A stretch of DNA of 64,000 nt, taken from contig DATJAL010000049.1 of the NCBI GenBank assembly GCA_035516255.1, positions 32,860 to 96,859 on the forward strand, written 5' to 3'. The notes beneath the pieces were generated by a model. That model ran no database searches. It was not told the origin of the DNA and saw only the letters and a program-made list of their open reading frames with translations. Below, one piece after another: positions 44,105 through 51,909 of the stretch; positions within the stretch are counted from its first letter, which is position 1, and each line of letters begins with the position of its first letter. The stretch comes from Chitinivibrionales bacterium. Lineage in GTDB: Bacteria > Fibrobacterota > Chitinivibrionia > Chitinivibrionales > FEN-1185. A program made the translations under genes and the position numbers.

Positions 44105-44857
44105 TTACAACCGCTTGACAGCGCCTTTGGGCGCCTTTCCCGTCGCCTCATCCAGCAGCCGGCACCCTTCCATGATGAGCACCGACGTGGCGAGCTCGAT
44201 TTGCGGGTTGGTGATGTCGCCCAGTTCCGGCACGAATTCAAAGGATCCCCGCTGGCATTTCAGGATTTCGTACACCGCGTTTTCGCCGAGGAGGTTCTTG
44301 AATTGCGCGGTGAGGACTTTTCCCTTCAGGATGGTGTAGCAGCCGTCGCCGGCTGCGGTCTTTATGGTGAGCAGGCCGGTTTTTTCGCCCGTCTCGAGTA
44401 TCTGGAAGAGCTCGATGGCGCACAGGTGCTCGAGGTCGCCGGAAAATGACGGCTGCTGCGGAAGGCTGGCCATTCTGGAGGGGCCGATGATTTCCGTCAT
44501 CTCACGCGAGGACTGCTGCATCAGGTCTTCGTATTCATCCACGATTGCGTTCGGATCATCCACGAACCTCACCGTAAAAACCGTGGAGGCGATGCGGACT
44601 TTGTCCCGCTCGCTCAACGGCTGGGGCTCGCGCATCTTTATTTTCTTTCCGTTGATATACGTGCCGTTTGCGCTGCCGAGGTCGGTAAGAACAAAACGGC
44701 TCTTTGCCTTCTGCCATTCAATCTGCGCGTGGAACCGGCTCACGCGGGGTTCGGAAAGCACTATGGCGTTATGGGCGGACCGGCCGATGGAGGCTTTGCT
44801 CGTTTTGGGAACGGGTATCGGCGGCGCAGGGTACCGGCTGAGGAACAGATTTGGCAT
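44105..44857 (-). CDS. FHA domain protein with DUF4388 (PATAN-like) domain
   Basis: The N-terminal ~100 of 250 residues are a forkhead-associated domain: ASIGRSAHNAIVL, the phosphothreonine-binding SRFHAQIEW, and LTDLGSANGTYINGKKI. From about residue 135 a DUF4388 domain follows (SGDLEHLCAIELFQILETGE, KTGLLTIKTAAGDGCYTIL, GKVLTAQFKNLLGENAVYEI), found in two-component and gliding-related proteins of delta-proteobacteria and others. The pair suggests a scaffold that reads Ser/Thr phosphorylation. No kinase is nearby. The ATG at 44857 is chosen because AAAGGGGGGG lies just before it; an in-frame ATG five codons earlier overlaps that ribosome site. Confidence 0.85.
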   Translation of the reverse strand: MPNLFLSRYPAPPIPVPKTSKASIGRSAHNAIVLSEPRVSRFHAQIEWQKAKSRFVLTDLGSANGTYINGKKIKMREPQPLSERDKVRIASTVFTVRFVDDPNAIVDEYEDLMQQSSREMTEIIGPSRMASLPQQPSFSGDLEHLCAIELFQILETGEKTGLLTIKTAAGDGCYTILKGKVLTAQFKNLLGENAVYEILKCQRGSFEFVPELGDITNPQIELATSVLIMEGCRLLDEATGKAPKGAVKRL

Positions 44858-45029
44858 ACCCCCCCTTTCCATTTCAAAATAGAAGATTGACAGGAGGCAT
44901 GAAAGACTTTTTTACTTTCTCTTTTTGTCAGCCTCCTCGCCGCGTTCCCGCCTCCCTAAAGTTGACAAAATCTCATGTCAATCTGTTTTATCGAGTGAGG
45001 GAAAAATGGCAGGTATGGAGAATTAAAAA

Positions 45030-45101
<72 letters not shown>

Positions 45102-45233
45102 ATGGCGGGTTAAAAATAAGTATTTTAAAAATAGTTTTTATCAATTATTGAAGGGTGAATATTTCAGGAGGCAGGATAGAATCTGATTTCCGATATCAAA
45201 TCGACGGCGAGAACATCCTTCAGTCCTGTCAAA

Positions 45234-45970
45234 TTATTTTACAACGTAATCTCCTTTTTTATCAATGGCATAATTCGCCACCTCATGCGTCGTCTCAAAC
45301 TTCTCATACACCTGCTGTAAATTTTCCCAAAAAGAAATAAGTTTCGGGTCTTTAAAATATTCCTTCAACGTGCTCATCCCCACTTTGTCCATTGTTATCG
45401 GAAAAATATGGACCGGTATTTTAACTGTCCGTTGTTTTTCGCATATACGCAGATCAAATACAATTCCTCTATGTAATAGTTCGTGAGCGGAATGCACCCG
45501 ATGGTGACGCAATCACCGTGGATAAAAATGTCACCGCCGAGATTTTCCTTGCCGCCAAGAATTCTGTCCGACTCGTTGGGATAATTCAATCCCAGGGAAA
45601 GATAAAAATTGCTGCAGGGATTGAATTTGTCAATGTAATAGCACCCCTCGGGGACCTGGCCGTCGCCCTGTTTTCTCTTGGGCCCCAGATTCCCGGAATT
45701 GCTGCATATTTTATAGGTCCGCATCAGGATGAATTTTCCGGCGTTCACTTTTCTGGCCCACAATTCCAGGTTTTCTTCGTTTTTGAAGACGCGGATGAAC
45801 ACTTCGACGTTCGGAAAGGTTAGCCCTTTTGACTGGAACAATTCCTGGACAAAATATTTTTTGTCCTTTTCGGCGTGAACGAACCTGGGCGCTTTTTTCT
45901 GCTGTTCAAGGAAGGTTTCAGAAAAGCAGGTTGACAGTAAAACCATGAGTATCACAAAGGTTCTCGTCAT
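45234..45970 (-). pseudogene. YafK-like L,D-transpeptidase, interrupted by a frameshift
   Basis: Two overlapping frames make one L,D-transpeptidase of the YafK type. Frame one (ATG 45970, signal peptide MTRTFVILMVLLSTCFS) holds the catalytic core: GNLGPKRKQGDGQVPEG, FNPCSNFYLSLGLNYPN, GGDIFIHGDCVTIGC with the nucleophilic Cys. It stops after KYRSIFFR. The family's next segment, KIPVHIFPITMDK, and the helical tail DPKLISFWENLQQVYEKFE lie one frame over, to 45234. Adding one T to the TTTT run at 45419-45422 would restore a ~245-residue protein. It may be a true mutation or a homopolymer error in the assembly. It would cross-link peptidoglycan or attach lipoproteins if intact. Confidence 0.85.
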
Positions 45971-46035
45971 GTATCGTGTCCCACCTTCGTCATTCCGTCC
46001 GCGCAGGGCGCTTTCAACTTCTAACGATCAACTTT

Positions 46036-47136
46036 TCATTTCCCCGTTGCATCTTTCGCACCCCCGCTTTTCACGCTCTCGCTATGCGCCTGCGCCCGGA
46101 TCCTTGCGGCTTCGGAATAATATTTTGCGAGCCGCCGTTTTGTGTCCACGTCCGGAGTGTAATACAGCATCCTGTTGCATTCGGCGATGCTCTCCGTGTA
46201 TTGTCGGGTTTTATAATAAATCTTGGCGAGCCAGTAATGGCATACGACCGCGTTGTAGTGGTTGTCGAACGGCTCAGCCTCGACCCTGATCAGGATGTAG
46301 CGGTATACGCCCTCGGCCTCATTGTACCGGCCGCTGCCGTACAGCGCCGCTCCCCTGCCCCAGAAGAATTTCAGCGTGAAGGGATATTTTTCGAGCAGCT
46401 CGTCGGCGAGCGCCAGGGCCTCCTTGTAGCGCGCCTCGTTGCAGAGAATGTCGATCAGGTTCACGCCCGCGGAAATGCAGGTGTACATCCCGTTTTTTTT
46501 CGCGTCGTACAATTCATTGATGCCCTGCTGGCATCTGTTCTCGATGCCCGGCATCCACCACAGGATTTTTGTGAGCGCGCTCCGCCAGTAGTCGTACAGG
46601 CCGATTCCATAGAGAACGTCTTTTATATTGGGGTTCCTTTTATACAATTGCTGCAGGTTGGACACCCCTTTCCAGCCGTGCCTGAACGAGGTGATCCATT
46701 TTTCATAACGCGATTCATAGGTGCCCTTGATGCCGTCGGCACCGCCCATGAAAAACAACGCCCAGTCCTTGTCAACGCCGCCCCGCGCAATGAGCTTTTC
46801 CGCCTGTTCGATCGCCAAATCACAATATTTGTAGAATTCCACCTCGCGCTTGTCGGTCTCGTAATAGTCCATCCACAATTCCAGCGCCGCGGCGTAGAAG
46901 AAGTATCCCGCCGGATGGTCCGGATATTTTCTGATTATTTTCTTGGCCTCGTCCTCGGCGAGCTTGAATTTTTCCTTGTACACGAAATCGATGCTATTGA
47001 TCGCGAGTTCGTGCATTTCCGGGGGGAGCTGCGGGGCGGCGCCGCACAGGGAAACGAACACGGCCAGCACCCAGAGCGCCGGAAGACGCAGGGGGTCAGT
47101 GCGCTCGCGCGGAATCCTGGAAAAACCGGTACTCAT
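46036..47136 (-). CDS. Exported TPR protein
   Basis: This 366-residue protein has an N-terminal export signal (LRLPALWVLAVFVSLCGAAP) and helical repeats over most of its length: KFKLAEDEAKKIIRKYPDHP, YKEALALADELLEKYPF, GRYNEAEGVYRYILIRVE and QYTESIAECNRMLYYTP are TPR-like. A central aromatic part (WITSFRHGWKGVSNLQQLY, YGIGLYDYWRS) is conserved-looking but not assigned. The ATG at 47136 lies inside the preceding lipoprotein gene (41-base overlap) with GGAG upstream. It is the last gene after the ABC importer genes and probably acts in the periplasm or at the outer membrane. Function unknown. Confidence 0.7.
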   Translation of the reverse strand: MSTGFSRIPRERTDPLRLPALWVLAVFVSLCGAAPQLPPEMHELAINSIDFVYKEKFKLAEDEAKKIIRKYPDHPAGYFFYAAALELWMDYYETDKREVEFYKYCDLAIEQAEKLIARGGVDKDWALFFMGGADGIKGTYESRYEKWITSFRHGWKGVSNLQQLYKRNPNIKDVLYGIGLYDYWRSALTKILWWMPGIENRCQQGINELYDAKKNGMYTCISAGVNLIDILCNEARYKEALALADELLEKYPFTLKFFWGRGAALYGSGRYNEAEGVYRYILIRVEAEPFDNHYNAVVCHYWLAKIYYKTRQYTESIAECNRMLYYTPDVDTKRRLAKYYSEAARIRAQAHSESVKSGGAKDATGK

Positions 47137-47473
47137 TGGCAAAGCGCTCCCATTTTCTGGCGGCCTTTACATACCGGTATTTCACGGTACGCTTCACGTG
47201 GACGTCCTTGAGATAGTAATAATCAACCACGGCAAGAACGCTGTACATGCCTTTATCGAACGACTTGTACTCGACGATGCGGAAGAACATCGAATCGCTC
47301 AGGCTCTCCTTGGGAAGGTCGCCCACAATGGTCTTGAAATCGCTGGCGACCACCGCATCGAATTTTTTTCTTATGCTGCCGTCGGGTTCCCCGCCCCCGC
47401 ATCCGGCGAGCAGCAGCCCCGCCGTTACAAGGGTGAAAATAAAAAGCCGGGAGCTCCCCGCATTCCGAATCAT
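47096..47473 (-). CDS. Small lipoprotein
   Basis: This 125-residue protein has a lipoprotein signal peptide with lipobox LLAGC (TLVTAGLLLAGCGGGE), so the mature protein starts at the Cys and is lipid-anchored. The rest, about 100 residues, is a single alpha/beta domain (KFDAVVASDFKTIVGDLP, SVLAVVDYYYLKDVHVKR, KYRYVKAARKWERF). I do not recognise a family. It starts 12 bases after the ABC ATPase stop and overlaps the TPR gene, so it is probably in the importer operon. Confidence 0.72.
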   Translation of the reverse strand: MIRNAGSSRLFIFTLVTAGLLLAGCGGGEPDGSIRKKFDAVVASDFKTIVGDLPKESLSDSMFFRIVEYKSFDKGMYSVLAVVDYYYLKDVHVKRTVKYRYVKAARKWERFANEYRFFQDSARAH

Positions 47474-47485
47474 AGGCGGCTCTCG

Positions 47486-48601
47486 TTACGATGGATAGAA
47501 CAGGTTCGTATTGGAAAGGGGATCAAACAAGTGCACTCTTCTGCCGTCAAGAAAAACCTCGGCCCGCTCCTGGGGCGAAAGCGCGACGTCGCGAGTCACA
47601 AGGAACCGGAGCATAGTGCCGCCTTCGGCGTGGGAGACCACCAGGCTGCGGTCGCCCAGCGTTTCCACAAGCTCGACGGCAACGTCAACCGTGGTGTCCG
47701 AATACCGCTTTGCTTCATGATGCTCGGCATACTTGATGTTCTGCGGCCGCACCCCCACCTTCACGGATTTCCCGGCCATGGCCTGGGCCCTCGTAAACCG
47801 CTCCTTGTCGAGCTTGATGAAGCCCAGCGGCGTGTCAACGCCGGCATCGTCCCCTTTTAACGCGACCGTGCCGTTGAAAAAGTTCATTGCCGGGCTGCCG
47901 ATGAACGAAGCGGAAAATACCGTGGCGGGCGCGTCATACACCATGCGCGGCGTGTCATACTGCTCAAGGCCCTCTGCGCTGAGCACCGCGATGCGCTCGC
48001 TCATGCTCATTGCCTCAACCTGGTTGTGCGTCACATAGATGATGGTCTTGCCCACCTGGTGATGGATCCGCTTGAGCTCCTCCATCGCCTGCTCGCGCAG
48101 CGCGGCGTCGAGGTTGCTGAGCGGTTCGTCAAGGAGCAGGACGTCGGGATCGAGCACCAGCGCGCGGGCGAGCGCGACCCGCTGCCGCTGCCCCCCCGAA
48201 ATTTCCTTGGGCAGGCGGTCTTCGAGGCCCTTGAGGCTGAACAGGTCGAGCGCCCACGCCAGTTTCTTCTCGATTTCAGCCGCGGGCGTATTGTTGATGG
48301 TGAGACCGAAGCGGATGTTCTTTTTGACCGTCATGTGCGGGAACAGCGCGTAACTCTGGAACACCATGGCAAGCCTGCGGTGCTGGGCGGGAACGTCGTT
48401 GTACCGCCTGCCGTCGATGATAAGATCCCCTTTGTCAATCGTCTCCAGGCCGGCGATCATGCGCAGGAGTGTGGTCTTGCCGCACCCCGAGGGGCCGAGC
48501 AGGGTCACGAACTCCCCGTTTTTGATTTCGAGGCTCAGCCCCTTGATTATCTGGGTCGCGCCCATCCGCTTTGAAATGTCTTTTAACAGTACTTCAGCCA
48601 T
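47486..48601 (-). CDS. ABC transporter ATPase, MalK/UgpC type
   Basis: This 371-residue protein is the ATPase of a sugar-type (CUT1) importer. The nucleotide-binding domain shows Walker A (GPSGCGKTT), the Q-loop (VFQSYALFPHMTV), signature ISGGQRQRVALARAL and Walker B (LLLDEPLSNLDAALRE) with the switch His (IIYVTHNQVEAM). The C-terminal ~130 residues form the regulatory OB/TOBE domain of MalK-like proteins (FIGSPAMNFFNGTV, VGVRPQNIKYAE). It follows the second permease gene by 7 bases. The substrate is set by the binding protein and is not known. Confidence 0.93.
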   Translation of the reverse strand: MAEVLLKDISKRMGATQIIKGLSLEIKNGEFVTLLGPSGCGKTTLLRMIAGLETIDKGDLIIDGRRYNDVPAQHRRLAMVFQSYALFPHMTVKKNIRFGLTINNTPAAEIEKKLAWALDLFSLKGLEDRLPKEISGGQRQRVALARALVLDPDVLLLDEPLSNLDAALREQAMEELKRIHHQVGKTIIYVTHNQVEAMSMSERIAVLSAEGLEQYDTPRMVYDAPATVFSASFIGSPAMNFFNGTVALKGDDAGVDTPLGFIKLDKERFTRAQAMAGKSVKVGVRPQNIKYAEHHEAKRYSDTTVDVAVELVETLGDRSLVVSHAEGGTMLRFLVTRDVALSPQERAEVFLDGRRVHLFDPLSNTNLFYPS

Positions 48602-48608
48602 GAGGCAC

Positions 48609-49454
48609 CTATTTCACCGAGCCGGTGGTGATGCCCGCCGTCATGTATTTCTGCAGCATCAGGGAAAACACGATGACCGGAAGGCTCAGCAGAACCGAAA
48701 TCGCCGCAAGCAGGTTCTGCGGCGGCGAATACGCGAGTTTCTGTTTCAGAAAAAGCGTCATGGTTGATATCTTTCCAAGCCCCAAAAGAAAATAGGCAAA
48801 GATGAATTCATCCCATGACAGCAGGAATGTGTAAATGGCGGCGGCGGCGAGTCCTGGAAAGGAGAGCGGAAAAAGCACCCTGAAAAAAATGGAAAACCCG
48901 TTCGCCCCCATCACCCGCGCCTGCTGTTCAAGGTCGTTGGGGATGGTTTCAAAGGCGCTCATGCCGATGAAAATCACGTAGGGCAGGGCCAGAAGCGTGT
49001 GCGCCAGGATGACGGAAGTATAGGTGTTCTGCAGCCTGAGCTTGATGAAAAATTCCGCGACGGGAATCACCGAGGCGATGTCCGGGAAAAGCCTTACGGA
49101 AATAAGCCCCAGCAGTAAAAGCCTCATGCCCGGCACCCTGAAACGGCCGAGGACGTACGCGGCCGGCACCCCGAGCAGCAGCGAAAGCCCAACGGTGGAA
49201 ACCGCGATGATGACGCTGTTCATGAGCACGCCGTAAAAATGCCGGTCGGAAAAAAGGTAAATGAAATTCCTGAAAGTGGGATGATACGGCCACAAAGGGA
49301 TGGGCGCGCCGCCGGTGTTGATGCTCGCGCTGTCGCTGATGGAATATTTAAACAGCAGATACAAAGGTCCGGCAATGAGCAGGAGCGCAAACGCGATGCT
49401 CGCGGCCCACAGGACCTTCTTAAAGGTTTCTTTTGCTGCAATACGGTTCTTCAC
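48609..49454 (-). CDS. ABC sugar-type permease, MalG/UgpE class
   Basis: This 281-residue inner-membrane protein has six predicted helices and the EAA loop of importer permeases, EQQARVMGANGFSIFFRVLF, which docks with the ATPase. The first helix (WAASIAFALLLIAGPLYLLF) and the soluble loop after it (FRNFIYLFSDRHFYGVL) are typical of the MalG class. It lies 8 bases after the first permease and 7 bases before the ATPase gene. Confidence 0.92.
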   Translation of the reverse strand: MKNRIAAKETFKKVLWAASIAFALLLIAGPLYLLFKYSISDSASINTGGAPIPLWPYHPTFRNFIYLFSDRHFYGVLMNSVIIAVSTVGLSLLLGVPAAYVLGRFRVPGMRLLLLGLISVRLFPDIASVIPVAEFFIKLRLQNTYTSVILAHTLLALPYVIFIGMSAFETIPNDLEQQARVMGANGFSIFFRVLFPLSFPGLAAAAIYTFLLSWDEFIFAYFLLGLGKISTMTLFLKQKLAYSPPQNLLAAISVLLSLPVIVFSLMLQKYMTAGITTGSVK

Positions 49455-49462
49455 GGATCACC

Positions 49463-50362
49463 CTAGCTTCTTACCAGGTTTCTTTTTATCAATTCCATGA
49501 CCGACAGGAACAGCACCGTGGTGATGACGATGCAAAGCACCATGACAATCGCGACGGCCGCCGCGCCATAGGAGTTCCCCCAGTCATTATACAATGATTC
49601 GATGAGCGTGCCGAGCAAGTTGTATTTGCCGGCAAGGATAAAGGGAAAGATGAATTCCTTCCACATCTCGATCGAGCGGAGAAGCACGACCGCCGAGATT
49701 GACGGTATCATGAGCGGCAGCACCACGTGCCAGATTCTTCTCCGTAAACCGGCGCCCATGGCCCTTGCCGCGTCGAACAGCTCGGGATCGATGGCATTGA
49801 GGCCCGAGAGCAGGATGAGCATGGAAATCGGCATGTCCCGCCATACCTTTCCAAGCATCGATATGCCGAGCGCTAAAGCCTCGGAGCCGCGCCAGTTCAC
49901 CGGAACGCTCAGCAGGGACGGAACGATGCCATAGTGGCCCAAAAGGAAATGGTTGACGTGTCCGCCCGGATAGTCGAAAAGGATGAACAGCAGCGTTGCG
50001 GTGACGAGCGCGGGAATCGCCAGGGGGATTAAAAACAGGCTCCTGATGAAATTCCTGAACCTGAAACTTTGGTACAGGATGAGCGCGAGGAAAAATCCGG
50101 CCGCAAGTTCGAGCGGCGTTCCCACGAGAACAAAAAGAGTTGTGTCAAGAAGGGCGCGGCTGAAATCGGGCCTGGTAAAAACCGACGCGAAGGTGCCTAC
50201 CGACGGGAACACCAGCGCGCCGCTTTTTTCGAACGACAAACTCAACCCGATCAGGTATGTTCCAACAATGATGAGAAAACCCACAAGGTAGGCCGCTGCC
50301 GGAAGCAGCGGCCACAACTCGAGGATCCGTGCACTTTTTCCTTTTAGCCACGTTCCATTCAT
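49463..50362 (-). CDS. ABC sugar-type permease, MalF/UgpA class
   Basis: This 299-residue permease has six predicted helices (first: WPLLPAAAYLVGFLIIVGTY) and an EAA loop, ELFDAARAMGAGLRRRIWHV. It pairs with the MalG-class permease encoded 8 bases downstream. It starts 12 bases after the binding-protein gene. The compact class without the long MalF loop suggests a UgpA-like importer. Confidence 0.92.
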   Translation of the reverse strand: MNGTWLKGKSARILELWPLLPAAAYLVGFLIIVGTYLIGLSLSFEKSGALVFPSVGTFASVFTRPDFSRALLDTTLFVLVGTPLELAAGFFLALILYQSFRFRNFIRSLFLIPLAIPALVTATLLFILFDYPGGHVNHFLLGHYGIVPSLLSVPVNWRGSEALALGISMLGKVWRDMPISMLILLSGLNAIDPELFDAARAMGAGLRRRIWHVVLPLMIPSISAVVLLRSIEMWKEFIFPFILAGKYNLLGTLIESLYNDWGNSYGAAAVAIVMVLCIVITTVLFLSVMELIKRNLVRS

Positions 50363-50374
50363 TCGCCGGCACGG

Positions 50375-51865
50375 TTATTTTGGAAAATCGGCTCCCAGAA
50401 TATCCTTCTGCTTCTGCAGAAAATCCTTGTGGAGTTTCTGCTTCATGACATCAGCGTCCATTTTCCCGTCTTTTTTCTCGTTATACCCGGCGCACAGCGT
50501 GTACCAGGCATCGACCAGGTTCTGCGCGACCTGGGGATATCCCTTGACAAGAGGCACCGTGGTGAGCTGGTTGTCGTTCACCTGCTCCACCGATGTCTTG
50601 AAAATCTCGCCGACCCACCCTTCGTCGAACACGTCGGGCAGATTGATCAGAAGGTCCTTCCTCACCGGGATCATGCCGAATTTCGAGCATTCCTTGGCAT
50701 GGTTTTCCCTGCTGGTGACGAAACGGGCGAATTTGTAGGCGAGCTTCGCGTTAGGGCTCGTCTTGGGAATCCCCCACCACCATCCGCCGGTGGAAATCGA
50801 ACGGGTTCCCTCGTAGGCCGGGAGGCCCTGTGCGTTCAGGTCGAACGACACGGCCTTGGGGACCACGCAGAGCCCCATGTCCTTGACATCAGGCAAATAG
50901 GTGGGCATGCCGGGATCGTCGGCCCAGCCGTGCACGTTGAAGCAGTCGATCTGCTGGAGGTAGGTGCAGAACACCTTGCCGTCCTTGATGCCGTTGTAGA
51001 GGTCGGAGCCGCGCCACGGGTCGAGCCACATTCCCGGATTGTAAAGCCCGTTGCGGACAAACACGTTTTCCCACAGGAACGTCTGGACGGTCTTGTCGCC
51101 CAGGCCAAGGATGTCCTGGTGGGTCGCCCCCAGTTGGAGCGCGCGGTCGACCAGATCGAGCGCGGTGCCTTCATATTTCGCCCCGCGGTGGGCGATGCGC
51201 GGCATTTTCACGCCGTTGTATGTTTCCTTGGCCCAGATGGAGCCCACCACATAAAGGTCATACAGGTCCCACTGCGCGGGATCCGCCTCGAGCGTGTAGC
51301 CCTTGGGAAGGCCGTACTTGTTCTGCTTCTTCAATTCGTCGTTGATCTGTTTCTTGTATTTCTCAAATTTCGACACCGCGTCCTGCACCATTGACTTACG
51401 ATAAAACAGGATCCTGGTCTCGAGCTTGCGGGGGATGTAATACGGGGTCCCGTCCACGTACCCCAGCGCCGTGGCGAGCTGGTGGTATTCGGCGAGGTCC
51501 TGCATCACCTGCATCGAATCCTCAATCTGGGTCAGGGGCATCATGTAGCCCTTGTAAACGAGCACGCGCGTCGCCTCGAACGGCGTTTTGACCAGTCCGA
51601 TTTCCGGCTGTTTCTTGCCCGCGTCAAGCTTGAGGAACCGTTCGATGTCGAGCTGGTTCTGGAAAATGGCCAGGGAAATCTTGCAATTGTTCTCCTTGTT
51701 GAATTTCGCCACGAGCTCTTGGTCAAACCAGCGCTGTTGAGCCGGCATCATCCGGATCAAGACGGTGAATTCCTGCTTGGGTTTATTAGCGCCCGCGCAT
51801 CCTATCATGCAAAGCGATGCCACGGCAATGCAAACGAACCACACCGCACTGCGTCTTCTCATCAT
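50375..51865 (-). CDS. Extracellular solute-binding lipoprotein of the ABC importer
   Basis: This 496-residue protein is a family 1 solute-binding protein. The lipobox CMIGC sits at the end of the signal peptide (AVWFVCIAVASLCMIGC), so it is lipid-anchored. The first strand FTVLIRMMPAQQRWFDQEL is followed by AKFNKENNCKISLAIFQNQL, and later by GTPYYIPRKLETRILFYRKS, the hinge region, and RFVTSRENHAKECSKFGMIP, all normal for this class. Two ATG codons in a row start the gene, with GGAGG close by. It heads the importer operon. Substrate is likely a sugar or glycoside by family, not by direct evidence. Confidence 0.9.
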   Translation of the reverse strand: MMRRRSAVWFVCIAVASLCMIGCAGANKPKQEFTVLIRMMPAQQRWFDQELVAKFNKENNCKISLAIFQNQLDIERFLKLDAGKKQPEIGLVKTPFEATRVLVYKGYMMPLTQIEDSMQVMQDLAEYHQLATALGYVDGTPYYIPRKLETRILFYRKSMVQDAVSKFEKYKKQINDELKKQNKYGLPKGYTLEADPAQWDLYDLYVVGSIWAKETYNGVKMPRIAHRGAKYEGTALDLVDRALQLGATHQDILGLGDKTVQTFLWENVFVRNGLYNPGMWLDPWRGSDLYNGIKDGKVFCTYLQQIDCFNVHGWADDPGMPTYLPDVKDMGLCVVPKAVSFDLNAQGLPAYEGTRSISTGGWWWGIPKTSPNAKLAYKFARFVTSRENHAKECSKFGMIPVRKDLLINLPDVFDEGWVGEIFKTSVEQVNDNQLTTVPLVKGYPQVAQNLVDAWYTLCAGYNEKKDGKMDADVMKQKLHKDFLQKQKDILGADFPK

Positions 51866-51909
51866 ACACCCTCCTGCTTTTTAATGTTTGTAATGCGTTT
51901 CGTAGAAAT

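Noticed and set aside
44893..44939. AGGAGGC / GCCTCCT inverted repeat upstream of the FHA gene as a terminator
   Set aside because: The arms are short, the loop is over 30 bases, and no T tract follows in either direction.
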